The notes beneath the pieces are model-generated. The model worked only from the letters and a program-made list of their open reading frames with translations, did no database searches and was not told the origin of the DNA. A DNA stretch of 64,000 nt from Mytilisepta virgata (lineage: Eukaryota; Mollusca; Bivalvia; Mytilida; Mytilidae): the NCBI GenBank assembly GCA_028015205.1, contig CM051521.1, positions 120,722,614 to 120,786,613 on the forward strand. Direction: 5' to 3'. Of this stretch, positions 12,136 to 25,600 are shown one piece after another (position 1 is the first letter of the stretch; every line of letters starts with the position of its first letter). Both the position numbers and the translations under genes were made by a program.

Positions 12136-12845
12136 TATATGCTAGTCATATATATAGAATTCATGTTTTTCTGACAAAGTCCTGAACAGTATTTAAGGTG
12201 ACAAAAAGCCGAAAACGGGAGACCATTTGAGCATGTCAACAAATGACTAATGCTCTGGACTTCTGTTAGTGATGTAACGATGTCTGTAGATCTTTTTTCG
12301 AGTAAGGAGTGGTACTAGTTCACAGCAGCAATGTTAAAAAAAATGTTGATGTACACTTTTTGAGGGAGGGTGGGGGTTTCCAAAAAGAGTGCTTTTTGTA
12401 AACTTGTGAACAATGTTGACAATTATGGATGGTCACTTAGCAACCATGAGACAATATCCGAAGGATAGGTATTGATTACATTTACATCTAGGGATCTTCA
12501 ACATTAATTAGACATTTAATAATAGTGGGTGGGATCACTTGCAATTCTATTCTATCTATAGATAATTGCAATCATTTTAATCTCATTTTAGACTACAGTA
12601 TTTAATACTGAAATAGTAATAGGGTTGGGATAGGAAATTGAACAAAACGCATTATGTTAACCGGAAATCGTTCCCTTGTAAATGGTTGTGAGGGTGTATT
12701 CGAGACATTTATTTCATTTCCTGATAATTAATGATTTAGAAATGGGTGATACTGATGGCTGCATTTTAAATAAACCCTGATTACCCATTTTACCTGAAAA
12801 AATATCAAGGTTACAACATTATGGACATTTAACATTTATTGACAT

Positions 12846-13650
12846 TGTGACATCCTGGCCTACTTGTTCCTTTACTCATATGAGGCAGACTTCCTTGACG
12901 GACTTCTTAAGGAAAAAAACAAGAAGTTAGCCCGTACCTTTAATTTCTACTTCCTCTACACAGATGATGTCTTATGCCTCAATAATTTACGTTTTGGGAA
13001 TTTCTTACATCCCATCTATCCCAATGAGCTCGAAATTAAGGATACAACAGACACTGCCAAGTCTGCATCTTATCTTGACCTTCACCTAGAAATTGACACC
13101 AGGGGAAGGTTGAATACAAAACTTTCCGACAAACGGGATGCTTTGACTTTCCAAACGTCAACTTCCCATTTTTGAGCGGCAATATTCCAGAAGCGCCGGC
13201 GTATGGGGTATATATTTCACAACTCATACGTTATTCCAGAGCTTGTGACATATACATTGACTTCCTTGACAGAGACCGGCTCCTGACAGAAAAGTTGCTC
13301 AGACAGGGGTATGTTGCTCCTAAGTTGGAGTCATCCTTATTAAAGTTTTATGGATGTCATCATGACTTGGTTGACAGGTATGAAAAAACCGTTTCCCAAA
13401 TGAAAATGGACTTGTTCCATTTATGTTATCCCTTCCTCATACCGGATTTGACATGGACAGCATGGCGGGTGTCCCGCAGGAAGCAGAGACTGCTTACTCT
13501 TCCGGAGAGCCTAAGTCTACCCCCGGTTTTTGGTTGGGTCCATGTAGTTCATATGTTTTTAGTTTTTAATTGTAATGCATGTATTGTTTTAGTCTTGTCT
13601 TCGTTGTTCTCCGGAGTTTGTCAGTCGTTTCCTTTAGGTATTTCTTGACT
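12846..13650 (+). pseudogene. Reverse-transcriptase fragment, frameshifted retroelement relic
   Basis: Frame 1 (about 12846-13145) reads LFLYSYEADFLDGLL, then the catalytic box as YTDD (usually YIDD or YVDD), then ELEIKDTTDTAKSASYLDLH and the KLSDKRD segment. A frameshift near 13143-13150 moves the homology to frame 2 (about 13150-13530), with APAYGVYISQLIRYSRAC and DLVDRYEKTVSQMK. This wording belongs to a reverse-transcriptase family common in bivalve and cnidarian genomes; I cannot place it firmly as Penelope-like or non-LTR. The 5' half is missing. The non-coding tail (13530-13650) is shared with the relic at 57187-57370. Confidence 0.8.
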
Positions 13651-14477
13651 TTACGTAGACCAAAACCTTCTAAAGAAAGAACAACTAGGCATAAGAAGAT
13701 ATTCCTTACTTGATAATAATTGAATTAATAACATGAAAACTTTGTGTTTTCTCTTTTTTCATATAAAAATATTAAACTGTGCTTTTGTGTATAAAATTGT
13801 ATTATATTTCACATCTTGTTAAAATCTACAGTATCTAATTTACAAAAAGAGAAATATTACACAGACACTACAGATAAATGTTATAATAAATGAGATAATA
13901 ATTGTTCTGTATATGTGGAATAAAATACTGATGCTGGATCATAGTAATGATGAAATAGACACTGGTGTCATTTCAATTATCCTTGGTAGGCAATTATTAA
14001 ATAAAAAAAGAGCAAGACCAATTCTATTAGACCTGCAAGAGTATGTTGTATGTAAATTAAAAAATAGTTATAAATTATTGTTGGATTATCCCCCCTTGCC
14101 AGTGTATGGTCACAAGATATGTAAAAACTTAAAAAATTCCAGATCACAAGGTCTAGGATTGAAAAGATGTACTGGCTTCTAATCTGATTAACTAAACTGG
14201 AGAAGGACATTGTACCTGTACCTGATTTTACTCTATACAGAATACCTACTTCTAATTTAAAAAATCCTATTGTGTAAAAATGATTTGACAACTTAACAAC
14301 ATGTATAAATATTTATACTGGATAGAAAGGTCTTGAGTTGGCCTTTGACAGTCTTGAGATCCTTATCGTGTCCTGCAGTTATCTTAGAACGTTTTAATAT
14401 TGGATGTAACACGTCATTTAATTTGTCGAATTTTTTTCGTTTATCATATCAAAGACTTAATTTTGCTTTTCTGCTAC
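13651..14477. other. Intergenic, no feature recognised
   Basis: AT-rich DNA between the reverse-transcriptase relic and the direct-repeat pair. Open frames here show no recognised motif. Confidence 0.45.
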
Positions 14478-14947
14478 TAAAGGGGAATTCCTCTGTTTTT
14501 GACGTTAATTTGTTTTAGTCTGTTCGAAATAATCTAAAGCAGTTAAACCTTACCAAATTTCCAGGTTTCTGTAGCAAATGTTGAATTTTTGTTTTAAAAA
14601 ATTGATAATTACCACGTGGATCTTAATTTATATTTGAACATTAGTATATATATATGAGTATATTTCCTGTAAATATTGCATTTGCACGTTCACCTAAATA
14701 TACATCTTTTGATATACCATTATTAACACAACATTCAGCCGGAAAGCTTAAATCAAGAATAACCCGTCTAACACCAGGCGTGCTCTTAGGTACTGAATTT
14801 AATGGTGATAAAACTAAACAAACTGATTTTCTACTATGAGGTCATAAAGGGGAATTCCTCTGTTTTTGACGTTAATTTGTTTTCGGTCTGTTCGAAATAA
14901 TCTAAAGTAGATAAACTTTACCAAATTTCCAGGTGTCTGTAGCAAAT
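14478..14947. repeat. Pair of about 102-bp direct repeats 265 bp apart
   Basis: 14478-14579 and 14845-14947 are about 90% or more alike; both start TAAAGGGGAATTCCTCTG and end CTGTAGCAAAT. The spacer is AT-rich with a short open frame of unknown meaning (14654-14839). It could be a miniature LTR-like element or a local duplication. Confidence 0.75.
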
Positions 14948-15707
14948 AAGGAGATAGTCAGGTTTTGTTTGCTACTCTGTATCATGTATTCTGAAGCACT
15001 TTTTTTTCAGAAATAGTTGCTTCAATTTTTTCATAATATTTTTTACAAAGTGCCACAGCTTACCGCCATCTTGGAACCGTTCTTTAGTCAAAATTTGCAT
15101 TTTTGGATATATTCTGAAGATATAGACAAGTTACCAACTTTTCATTGATTATCCATTTATTTTCTTGGTCACTTTTATCATATGTCACGAAGGATACCTA
15201 GTTAAGATAATTTAAATTTCAAATAGTTTCTCCGACTGATTATTATAATAGCCATATTTTGTGATCCTTGCTAAATTCCGTTACAATGTCTGTACATTTT
15301 GTAGATCCATATGAAACCGATTTTAAAAGCTGAACATAAAAGGCGACATGTTTTTCTTTTGTTGTCGTTGTCGGTTTTTAACCTCTTTATATTTAGTTGT
15401 AACAGAGTAGACAAAGTGTTTTTTTCTCTCATAATTCCGTGGGCATATAGCTGTATAAAGCCAAGCCTGTATATAACACTGAATGAACAATTAAATATGA
15501 AGATGTATAGTCATTAACAGTTTAGGTTTTTTTAAGTAATACTATATAACTCATTGTATATACATATACAGTGGAGGGTTAAGTATCAAGTTAAGAACTT
15601 GTTTGATTTAAATTATTTTAAATGGTGTATGCACTTTGGAAAAAAACCTGAAAACGAGATATAATCAAACCAAGCCAACAGAACATAAGAAAAGAATATG
15701 GACTTAC
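14948..15707. other. Intergenic, no feature recognised
   Basis: AT-rich. I searched the minus strand here for a TM4/C-terminal exon to complete the receptor relic that starts at 15949 and saw none. Confidence 0.45.
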
Positions 15708-15949
15708 GCTTAATTAAAGCATTGAGATAATTTGAGTTTTCTTTCAGTATTAATCCAAGACCTCCAAGATGCTGTGACGTAGGTCTCGCAGTCTTGTTGC
15801 ATAATGTGGTTCAGTAGTGAGTACTCGGCTAAGAAGGCATAATCTCCTTGTCTGACATAGCTCAATGCAGTACTAAGTTCATGTACATGTACTATTGGCA
15901 TCCCATCCATTTTATTCCAAATGTTGGCATACAAACCCGACTTCGCTGT
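15708..15949 (-). pseudogene. Receptor relic, exon-12-like (S2), frameshifted
   Basis: Acceptor ..TTTCAAG before 15949 and donor GTAAG after 15708 match the paralogues. It reads KSGLYANIWNKMDGMPIVH and [10 protein letters not shown] in frame up to QDCETYVTA. A deletion of about 16 bp then removes the ADEKFNP-type segment and shifts the frame; the rest (LGLILKENSNYLNAL) is in another frame. Confidence 0.88.
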
Positions 15950-17204
15950 CTTGAAATTAAAAAGATTAGAACGATATACCTGTAATCAATAATTTTAAAT
16001 ATGTACCATGCCCTTTCTTTTCAAAACAAATACATGAATTGGCAATTTACTAAATTTTGCCATATCTTGCTGAATATTGTACGTAAACAAGTAGGCCCCT
16101 GTCCACACAATAGTTATCATATGTAAGGAGCAAAACATTTTCTATCTTTTTAGGTCGATTTTATTGTTAACCTTCCGTTTGAAATTAGACATAGCTATAA
16201 TGGTAAAAATTCTGAACTTCGTGTTCTTAAATTTATTTTCAGCATTCCTGTTATTAATATTATCAAAATCTTCGTGGTATTTTATAAGCAATTATGTTAT
16301 TTTCCACATGTTAGAGAGCATAAGTTTGATTTTTATGATGTGGTGGGAGAGGGAGAGGAGAGAAAATGGTCTGGGTTCCTATAATTTTTTTTATTATAGC
16401 ATGCATGAACTCAGATTATCAGAAAAAATACTATTATTTAATGAAATGTAATGTTTAATCCTACACTTTTTAGCCTTCCCTATTTGAAACCGGAATTATT
16501 TTTGTCTATCGTTTTAATAGCAATCGTTGTCATTTTTAAGTATTGTAGCAATGGGGTAAAATACAGTATATAATTTCTCTTTCCAAATATGACAAGATAA
16601 TCTTGGAGTAATAAACAATCCATTCTGAGGTGTCTAGATTTCAAAGTTGAATCATTACTTTCGTGCTTGTGATATGTCAAGAGACGTTCTCAACAGAGAC
16701 AATAAAATTACTGTGTCATAGACCACTAAGGGTAAGATTTGCCTTTGCTGAAACTTACGATTTTATTCGATCGCTTGTAAACACGTTTAATCTCACAAAT
16801 GAAACTGGACATCTTCGGTAAGATTTTTCTTGCTTGAACCGATTCCACCGGACTCGACTTTAACCAGCAAATTATTGGGGCTCTACTCCCATTTTTTGGC
16901 GGGAGTTCACATTGTATTGCTTTGATTTTGTTTTGTGTTGTGTTGTGTTGTTATTTTATTCGCCCTTTGGTTTTATCTCTTAGTATTTGTTCTCTGTATT
17001 ACTATTCTCATGAATGAGCCTATACGTTGAAATTTAAAATCATATCAGGAAGACGCTTATTTTTGCTTTTCTTGTATGTGTATGCAATATTGATAAACTT
17101 TAAGCTTTACGGATATTCCCAATTTTTGTTACATATCGTCTCCCATTTACGGAGTTATCTGCTCTTTGGAGAAGGTGTCTTATATAGACTTCTTCCTGCA
17201 AAAA

Positions 17205-17392
17205 TGAGAGGTTTTATTTCTTCTTGGGCAGCCAGTTCATCTAAACTATATTATCGATTATATAACAGATACGGTTACATACGCAACCAGATTAGATGTG
17301 TATGCTGATAAAATCATAATTGTAAATATCCATCAAAAACTAAGCTCAACTCTGCCTGATGGCGAACGATGTCTTTGATCAACTCCTAAAGG
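17205..17392 (-). pseudogene. Receptor relic, exon-11-like (TM3 region)
   Basis: Nucleotide similarity to 21694-21911: shared stretches include CAGCCAGTT, ATCTAAACT, CCAGATTAG and GATAAAAT on the plus strand. No open reading frame of the expected TM3 sequence survives. Confidence 0.8.
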
Positions 17393-17654
17393 GAAGTTGC
17401 CATGATGTTTGTCAATGCTTACCAAACCATGAGGAAAAACAAAGATTTAGGAGGAGAATATTTTTTTTGTTGCAGATGATACACCCAAGCAAAATGCTGT
17501 AGAATCTCGCCATATTTATATACCAAACGACAACGCAAAAATAAAATCTTCTTTATTTTCTCTTCGAAATGGACATATGGTAAAGTATAATCGACAGCTT
17601 GTAAATTTGTAAGTAAATATATACAATGCACACATTTACCTTGTTATATAAATA

Positions 17655-17880
17655 CAATGTAAATTAGCCACAAGGAACTTGATAAAATTCCAGAGGTAGA
17701 AATATTTTGTTCGTGAACAGACGAGAAGGGACTGTATATATTTATTATAAACAAAAATATCTAGTTATCATTAAGGCAACACCAGTTAAAATCCACACGG
17801 TCCTAAAGATTTTGAATCCTTTATTCCTCTCTTCTTTAGTATATCAATGCCTCCTTCTATGAACCCGCTAGTAAACACAA
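17655..17880 (-). pseudogene. Receptor relic, exon-10-like (TM1 and pore)
   Basis: Nucleotide similarity to 22364-22685: plus-strand stretches such as GGAACTTGATAA, GGACTGTAT, GCAACACCA and ATCCACACGG align in order. Indels destroy the frame, and the 5' end of the exon is not recognisable. Confidence 0.75.
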
Positions 17881-17892
17881 TTGCCGAAATAC

Positions 17893-19382
17893 AGGTGCAT
17901 GATACCCTAGCGAGAATTTCATAATCTCGTTGAAGGATCTCTGAGTCCGAGTTTTGAATGAAACATACAAATGGTTATATAAACATTTTTGCAAAACGAG
18001 GATGAAATTTGTTACCCATCGCCGAATTAAGCATTTATTGTTGAAAGGAAAGTCTAGACTGAGACATTCCGAACGGTCAATGAATAATATTTTTAATACT
18101 TTTCAATAGAATTACAATCATTATGGTTCTGCACAAAGTTGTTTGTTTCTTTTCAAAAATCATTAGAATTTTGTCAATATTTTAATACATGTAATAATTG
18201 AACAGAGGCGTGAAAAATACATTTATTGAATTACACTGTCGATAAAACTGTTATACATGCTACATGCACAACAAGCATACATAGAAGACATTTCTTTGTC
18301 ACCATTGCGTTAACAAAAGAATCATGTTTAAATCTAATGTATGGAATAGAGGTAGGTTTCAATAATACTGCTGATTGTATGCTCATTTGTTAAGTAAAAG
18401 GTAATCCTCAAAGTTGAATATACTTTTATGAAATTTGTCATCTATATAGAGGATGATATAATTTACTTGCCTAATGTCTTCTCATTTCAATATGATAACC
18501 ATTGTAAAATGTACCCTTCATGTGGAAACAAGAACAGATCTTCCAAAATCGGAGTACAGTTAATATCTATCGAAAATTGTTGTCTCATGGAAATCTGTCC
18601 CGAACTCAACTAATATATTTTTAACTATAACTAGCATGTTAGCAACATTAGACTTCTGTGCATTTTTAATAGATTTGATTCTTAAATAATAACACTTTTA
18701 TTCACTAAATGGCAATTTCACGTAGGATTTTGTAATACATATGGATAACAATAGTCTGTACCAAGTCAGTCTATCCAGATGGGTTTTGTCCGATTGATTG
18801 ATATTTCATTATTGGCCTTTCCTGTTATCCATTTTTTTGTTTGTTTATTTAGGATAGATAAAGAGGGGAGGGGGTACCCATAAACCGGTTTAACCCCAAC
18901 GCTATTTAGTGTCTCTACAAAGCCAGACTATCCTGACTCTAATGTGTTGATGTATCTGCTTTGTGCTCTTTGGTGTTATTTTTTGTTAATAAAAAAAATT
19001 ATGACTTTTTTAGTTTATAGTGTAAAAGATAATAAATTACTTTTCCCATGTGAAAAGGGCAGTGGTGTCAAAGAGTTGAATATTGTTACGATAGGCAAGG
19101 CTGTTAGAAGAAATGTATTCAAGTAGGCCTTCAATTTTTGGAATCCGTGTTTTTACTCATGACTTTTCCAAATATCGAAATAAAATTCAATTATACGAAT
19201 TGGCATTCTAGGTATACAGAATATTGCATGTAAAATTTCTGACAGTTTTATATTATTTAGGAGTTATGTTTATTTATATGAACAATAAAACACAAAATTT
19301 CTAATTGTTAAAATTAGTTCATGTTTCAAATAGCTCATAAATACATTTAGAAAAAAATCCTTATTTTTCGAACAGAAAATAG
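17893..19382. other. Intergenic between receptor relic and receptor gene
   Basis: AT-rich DNA with no recognised coding or repeat feature. It follows the stop codon of the receptor gene, so it includes that gene's 3'-UTR. Confidence 0.45.
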
Positions 19383-19686
19383 CTACATTTCAATCAGATC
19401 TGTGCCCGAACTTTCTTCAATTGGATTTGTTTTCGCCATCTTAAATTTCGATGAGAACCAAGAACACTTCTTTTGAAATGCCTTCGTCTTACATACGAGT
19501 TCTAACAGGAAAACTATCATCGCAAGTCCAACAAAAGCAAAGTATATATAAAACAATCCGAGAAGACTCTCCATGTCAAGTGATTGAGCAGAACTGGATC
19601 TGTCGGAGGACGTACAACTGTCAGATCGAGGCCACCACTTATTCCGCCATTTTTCCAACAATCCAGCTTCAGACATCTTCATAATT
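19383..19686 (-). CDS. iGluR exon 13 (TM4 and C-terminal tail)
   Basis: Acceptor GATATATAG. It encodes [13 protein letters not shown], the TM4 helix [20 protein letters not shown] and a basic tail with AFQKKC, ending in a stop codon at 19383. It is colinear with 47332-47635 in the second receptor. Confidence 0.95.
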
Positions 19687-22600
19687 CTATATATCATAAT
19701 GAGAAAGAATTAATTAAGAGACAAAATACAAAATAGACATGGCATTTAAAAACGTTTTCGACAACTTTGATAAAATAAAAACATTAAGTTTTCGTTGTCG
19801 TTATGGGTTTTCCCTCTCTTGGGTGAGATATCTCTGTGGTCTATTCATATTCAGTTTATATACTTATGATTTCATAATTCTCAAGATGTGCCTGTTCCAA
19901 GCGGAAACACCGAATTTAGGCAGATATCTGTTGTCTACATGCAACACACAACAGATGTTTTCTCTGTGGAATGCTTGGGATTTGTCGTGACAATTCTTGA
20001 ATATTGTACGCCTATATTTGCACCGGTAATTGATGTTTGAAAGAATTGAATCCATATACACCTGTCATGCTTGTAACAACAAGAAGAAGACCGGAGAAAT
20101 AGGTTCATGAGATATACCGGATATAAGCATTAACTGTAATTAAAAAGGGTTATTTTAAAGTTTGTATACCATGTAAGTCAAATAGATTGAAAAATAGATA
20201 AACATTAAACATTTCCTTATCATAATAAGCGTTACATCAATTATATACTTATAAGATATTTCATATATCTTTCAAAACATCGATTTTCTACAAAAATGAA
20301 TCAAATGAAATATTAAGACGTTGTCAAAATCAAGGGGAATCTAAGTAATTTGTGTTCCTTTTTTCTTAGATGTTTTCATTGTAGTGTTATTGTTGGATTG
20401 TTTGTTTTCAAATAGTAATGAGAAGCAAAGTCAGTCATTTTACTAGGGGAATATAATAAAAATACTTTTATTAATTTAAGTTAAAGTATATTTAAGTTAA
20501 CTAGATATATAAAAGGTGTCTGGGTATTATACTATAACTGTATTATAGATGCTACACAAAATTTCACAAATAACAAACTGCAGACTTTCTGAAGTTATCC
20601 TTCATGAGACAAAATTTGCGATAAATTTTAAACGTACTGCGAATAGGAATATGGAATGTTACGTTAATTACTGGCGTCAGCTGACATATGCTAATTGTTA
20701 CAATACACAATACTGTTTTACCTGTTTTTAAATTTTTATCAATCTTGAGTTATACCAGTAAGGGTAACTTGTTGTTTGCTTGAATTTACAAAGTGTGTGC
20801 GCGTTTTTAAAATCGAAAAGGGGGAATATAGTCTTACGCCAAATTAAATGCCTCAAGATAACTTGAGTTTTCTTGCAACACGAATCCAAGGCCTGCAGGA
20901 TTAAATTTTTCATCCGCTATTGCATACGTTTCACAGTCTTGGAGCATAATGTAGTCCAGTATAGAATGGTCTATTAAGAATGCATAATCTCCTTGTCTAA
21001 CATAGCTCAACGCAGCATCATATTCATGCACTGTCGGCATACCGTCCATTTTATTCCCAATTTTTCCATATACATCTGAATTGGATGTCTTGAAAAAAAA
21101 AGATAATGTTTAAATCTTCGTCGTTAACTGTACCATTGTTTTTTTAATAGCAGATGACAATTAAATACGTGATACCAAATACATTGCGTACAAAGTGTTT
21201 TATATTTAAATTAACTATTAGCAGGTACCCTCGTGTACAAACCATTGGAAATTCAACACTTTGGGCAATAGGATTAACAATTGCCAAACAGGATATCCAA
21301 ATTCAGGTTACATGTACCTTTATGGATTTATCTTGGAAATTTTCAATAGGTACATCTAAATCCATTCTCAATAGAGGATTAACAAAGCCACAAAAAATTG
21401 TTTCGAAATCAATCAACAAATGGAAGTTAATAGAACAGACGCTTTGAAAAAAAACATCACAGTGACATTTTCATCAAATCACAAATAATAGACAATAAAT
21501 ATCGTTATGTAGGGGTCATCATACTAGGCATAGTTTTAATGTATTTCCAGTTCATCTAGATTTTTATGCTCCTTTTATCTTTTATTTAAATCTTCAAGAC
21601 GGGGTTGTAACGCATTCAAGCCTTAGTGTTCCAAAATATAAAAGTAAATAGTTTTTTTATATCAAATTTCAATACAATTAAAACATAAGTTACCTGAAAC
21701 AAAGTATAAATATTTGATCCCGAAAACATTAAAGGTTTTATCTCTTCTTGAGCAGCCAGTTGATCTAAACTGTTAATAGGCGATTCTATAATAGTAACAG
21801 TTAGAAAGGCAGCCAGATTAGCTGTATATGTTGATAAAATTAGAATTGTAAACATCCACCAACAGCTGATCATAACTCTACCTGATCCTGAACGGGGTCT
21901 ATGATCTCCTCCTAAAGTAAAAAATTTATTGTTTAAATATGAAAAACGCACCATACACTTTTTTTTTATTTCACATAACTTATTTTCAGTACAATCTTAT
22001 ATACTTATAAGATATTTCATATATCTTTCAAAACATCGATTTTCTACAAAAATGGATCAAATGAAATATTAAGACGTTGTCAAAATCAAGGGGAATCTAA
22101 GTAATTTGTGTTCCTTTTTTCTTAGATGTTTTCATTGTAGTGTTATTTTGGATTGTTTGTTTTCAAATAGTAATGAGAAGCAAAGTCAGTCATCTTACTA
22201 GGGGAATATAATAAAAATACTTTTATTTCGACCGTAGGATCAAAATTACAACTGAGTAAATCGGTTATAGGAGATTTCTCGTCATATTTGTATTTCGATT
22301 CTTTAGCTTGTTTGTAAACGACTGTTTGTAATGTTTTTCTACATTGAATGGATACATTTGTACCTTGTTCCATGAATCCACCATAAATAAGCCACATGGA
22401 ACTTGATAACATTCCTAAGGTAGATGTATTATTTTCGCCATCAGATGAAAATGGACTGTATCTGTTAGTTATAAACAGAAGTATCCCTGTTATCACTATA
22501 GCAACACCAACGGATATCCACACAGTTAAGGACATTGGACTAAACATTTTGAAGCCTTTATTAGCCTCTTCCTTTGGCCTCAGGGTGAGTATACCAACAC

Positions 22601-25600
22601 CCTCTTCCATAAATGTAGTAGTGAAATCTATAACAGATTCCCTTATGGCAGTGATCGTGAATGGACCAGCTGCAAAATCGGCTTCCTAAGAAAAATTTGA
22701 TAAACGATTTATAAAAATTATAGTCCATTAATGACCTTTGTCATGAAAGTGCTCTGTAACATGAAATATTTTATGAATATCGATAAACTGAAAGCCTAGG
22801 AAAAATATGTGCGACATTTGCTGACAATGACCATGTTTTTGCGTAACCATTATATGTAAATATAGTACAGTTTTTAAATTACAAATGTTACGGCCGAAAT
22901 CACCTTTTAAATTGTAGCCAACAAAAGACACAAATCAATAATAAAATTTAACAAGATTTATTATATACAAAGTTTACAAAAAATATTACAAAAAGAAACT
23001 AAAATGTCAACTTAACTGTTCAAAATCCTGTTTTTTCTTGATCCGGAATTCTGGTCACTGTTGCCTGAATCCAAACGGAATATTATATCCAATCAGTCAC
23101 AATCTAGTATGATGTAAGGTAAATAAATGTGTGTGTCAAGGATGATGTGTGAGACGTAAATAAATCCAACAGCTGAGAACACAAGAATATCAGGTCCAAT
23201 AAGTTCTGATCTGCAAGTTTAACTTTCGTGTCCATATATATACTGTAGAACGGAAACTTCTGGAATACGGTAGAAGTTCGAATCACACCATAATTATTAC
23301 GTAAGTCAAATAGAAAGTTCTAGTCATTCCATCAGTATCCATTATTGTTCCAGTGATTTCTAAACTGCGCAGTTATAACATTATTTGGTAAACAACTATA
23401 AATATTATGTAAACACATTATACACGTCACAAGGCCACACAAAACAAACCAGGCCAAGATAAATAAATATAATAATTACAATATCATAACACCTCCCCCC
23501 TTAAAAGAAGTTTGAGTGTAACGAGAACTTCATGAACAATATATACAAAAATATATAGTATGTATACAGTGTTTTAATAAGATCTAGATAAAGCATCTGC
23601 TATTACGTTATCTTTACCTTTAATATGTTTTACAATAACATCATATTCCTGTAACAATAAACTCCACCTAGTCAACATTATCATCTGTTTCTTGATATAA
23701 AACGGCTCCAACTCCTACATCACTTGCATCAACGGCAAGTTTGAATTGCTTTTTAAAGTCTGGAGTGATAAGAACGGGACTGTTAATTAAAAGTGATTTG
23801 CTTTTTCCAAAAGAGTTTTGACAATTATCACTCCAGATGAATTTAGAATCTTTCCGTAAAAGATGAGTCAATGGTTGAACAACAGTAGCAAAATTTGAAC
23901 AAAATTTTCTGTAAAATCCAATCATGCCTAAATATCTCATAAGTTGTTTTTTATTTGTAGGAGGAGGAAAATTGGTAATTGCATCCACTTTAGCCATAAT
24001 AGGTTTCACTTGACCTTGGCCAACTGTGTGCCCTAAATAATCAACAGTGGCCTTACAAAATTCACTTTTAGCAAGATTAACAGTCAAATTTGATTGTGAC
24101 AATCTATCAAAAGTATCATATAAATGTGTTAAATGCTCTTCCCAGCTATCACTACATACAATAAGATCATCAATATAAGCATAACAACAGTCTAAATCTT
24201 TTATAACATTATTAATCATTCTTTGAAATGTAGCTGGAGCATTTTTCATACCAAACGGCATGACAGTATATTGAAATAAGCCGTCTGGTGTGACAAAAGC
24301 TGATATTTCACGAGCTCTCGGTGTCAGGGGGACCTGCCAGTAACCTTTTAATAAATCAAATTTGCTTACGAATTTTGATTGTCCAATGTTATCAATACAA
24401 TCGTCTATCCTTGGAATCGGATAGGAGTCAGATTTTGAGACTGAGTTTACTTTTCTGAAATCAGTAACGAAACGAAAGGTTTTATCTGGTTTGGGTACAA
24501 GAAGACAAGGAGAGCTCCATTCACTGTTACTCGGCTCAATAATATCATTGTCAAGCATATATCTAATTTCTTGTCTCATAACATCAAGTTTAAGTGGATT
24601 GAGCCGGTAAGGATGTTGCTTAATTGGAGAAGCATCGCCTACATCAACATCATGACAAACAGCAGTGGTTTTGTTTGGCACATCTGGAAAAAGATTTTTA
24701 AAAGAAAATACCAAAGTTTTCAATTTTTCTCTGCGATCGAAAGTCAGATGTGCAAGTTTTGAGTCTAAATTTGACAAAATTTCAGAATTTTTCAATCTAA
24801 CAGTTTGTTCCATAGTCTTGGAATCAAAAGATGGTTCAGTTATATCTGGTTTGTCATGATCGTTCTCCAATTTAACCATGGCTAAAGTGGCAACTGGTTT
24901 ACTCTCACCTTCATTACTACGCTCAAAATATGGTTTTAACATATTAATGTGACACACTCTATTTTGTTTACGCCGACCTGGAGTTTTTACAATATAATTC
25001 AAATCATTGATTTTACTGTCAATTGTATAAGGACCACAGTATTTAGCCTGTAAAGGATGCCCAGGGACTGGCAAAAATACAAGTACCTTATCACCAGGCT
25101 CAAAAACTCTGTCCCTGGCATCTTTATCATACCATATTTTCATCTTATTCTGTACAGTTTTTAAGTTTTTCTGAGCAATTTGACAAGCAGTATACAATTT
25201 TTCTTTAAATCTAGATACATAGTCTAGAAGATTCAAGTCAGTGTGTTCAGTAAGCCATTTTTCCTTAACCAATTTCAAAGGTCCCCTTACAGTATGACCA
25301 AACACTAACTCAAAGGGGCTAAAACCAAGGGATTCTTGAACAGCCTCTCGGACCGCAAAAAGTAGAAAGTGAACACCATCATCCCAGTCCCTATCAAATT
25401 GAAGACAAAAAGTTCTAATCATGTTCTTCAATGTTTGATGAAAACGTTCTAAGGCACCTTGAGATTCTGGATGATAAGCACTTGATCTATACTGAGCAAT
25501 CCCTAGTTGGTAAACGACCTGCTGAAATAAACCTGACATAAAATTTGAACCCTGGTCGGACTGTATAGACTTTGGAAGTCCTACTAATGTGAAAAATTTG

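Larger units (their letters stand above)
15708..17885 (-). pseudogene. Ionotropic glutamate receptor relic (exons 10-12-like)
   Basis: Three decayed blocks lie in the same order and strand as exons 10, 11 and 12 of the intact paralogue at 19383-38597. Block 17655-17880 resembles exon 10 (TM1 and pore loop). Block 17205-17392 resembles exon 11 (TM3, start of S2). Block 15708-15949 resembles exon 12 (S2). The first two have substitutions and indels that destroy the frame. The third keeps its splice sites but has lost about 16 bp, which shifts its frame. No TM4 exon lies downstream and no ATD or S1 exons lie upstream. It is a non-functional partial duplicate of the receptor cluster. Confidence 0.82.

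Noticed and set aside
13913..14182. 89-codon plus frame
   Set aside because: No similarity recognised and composition typical of AT-rich non-coding DNA.
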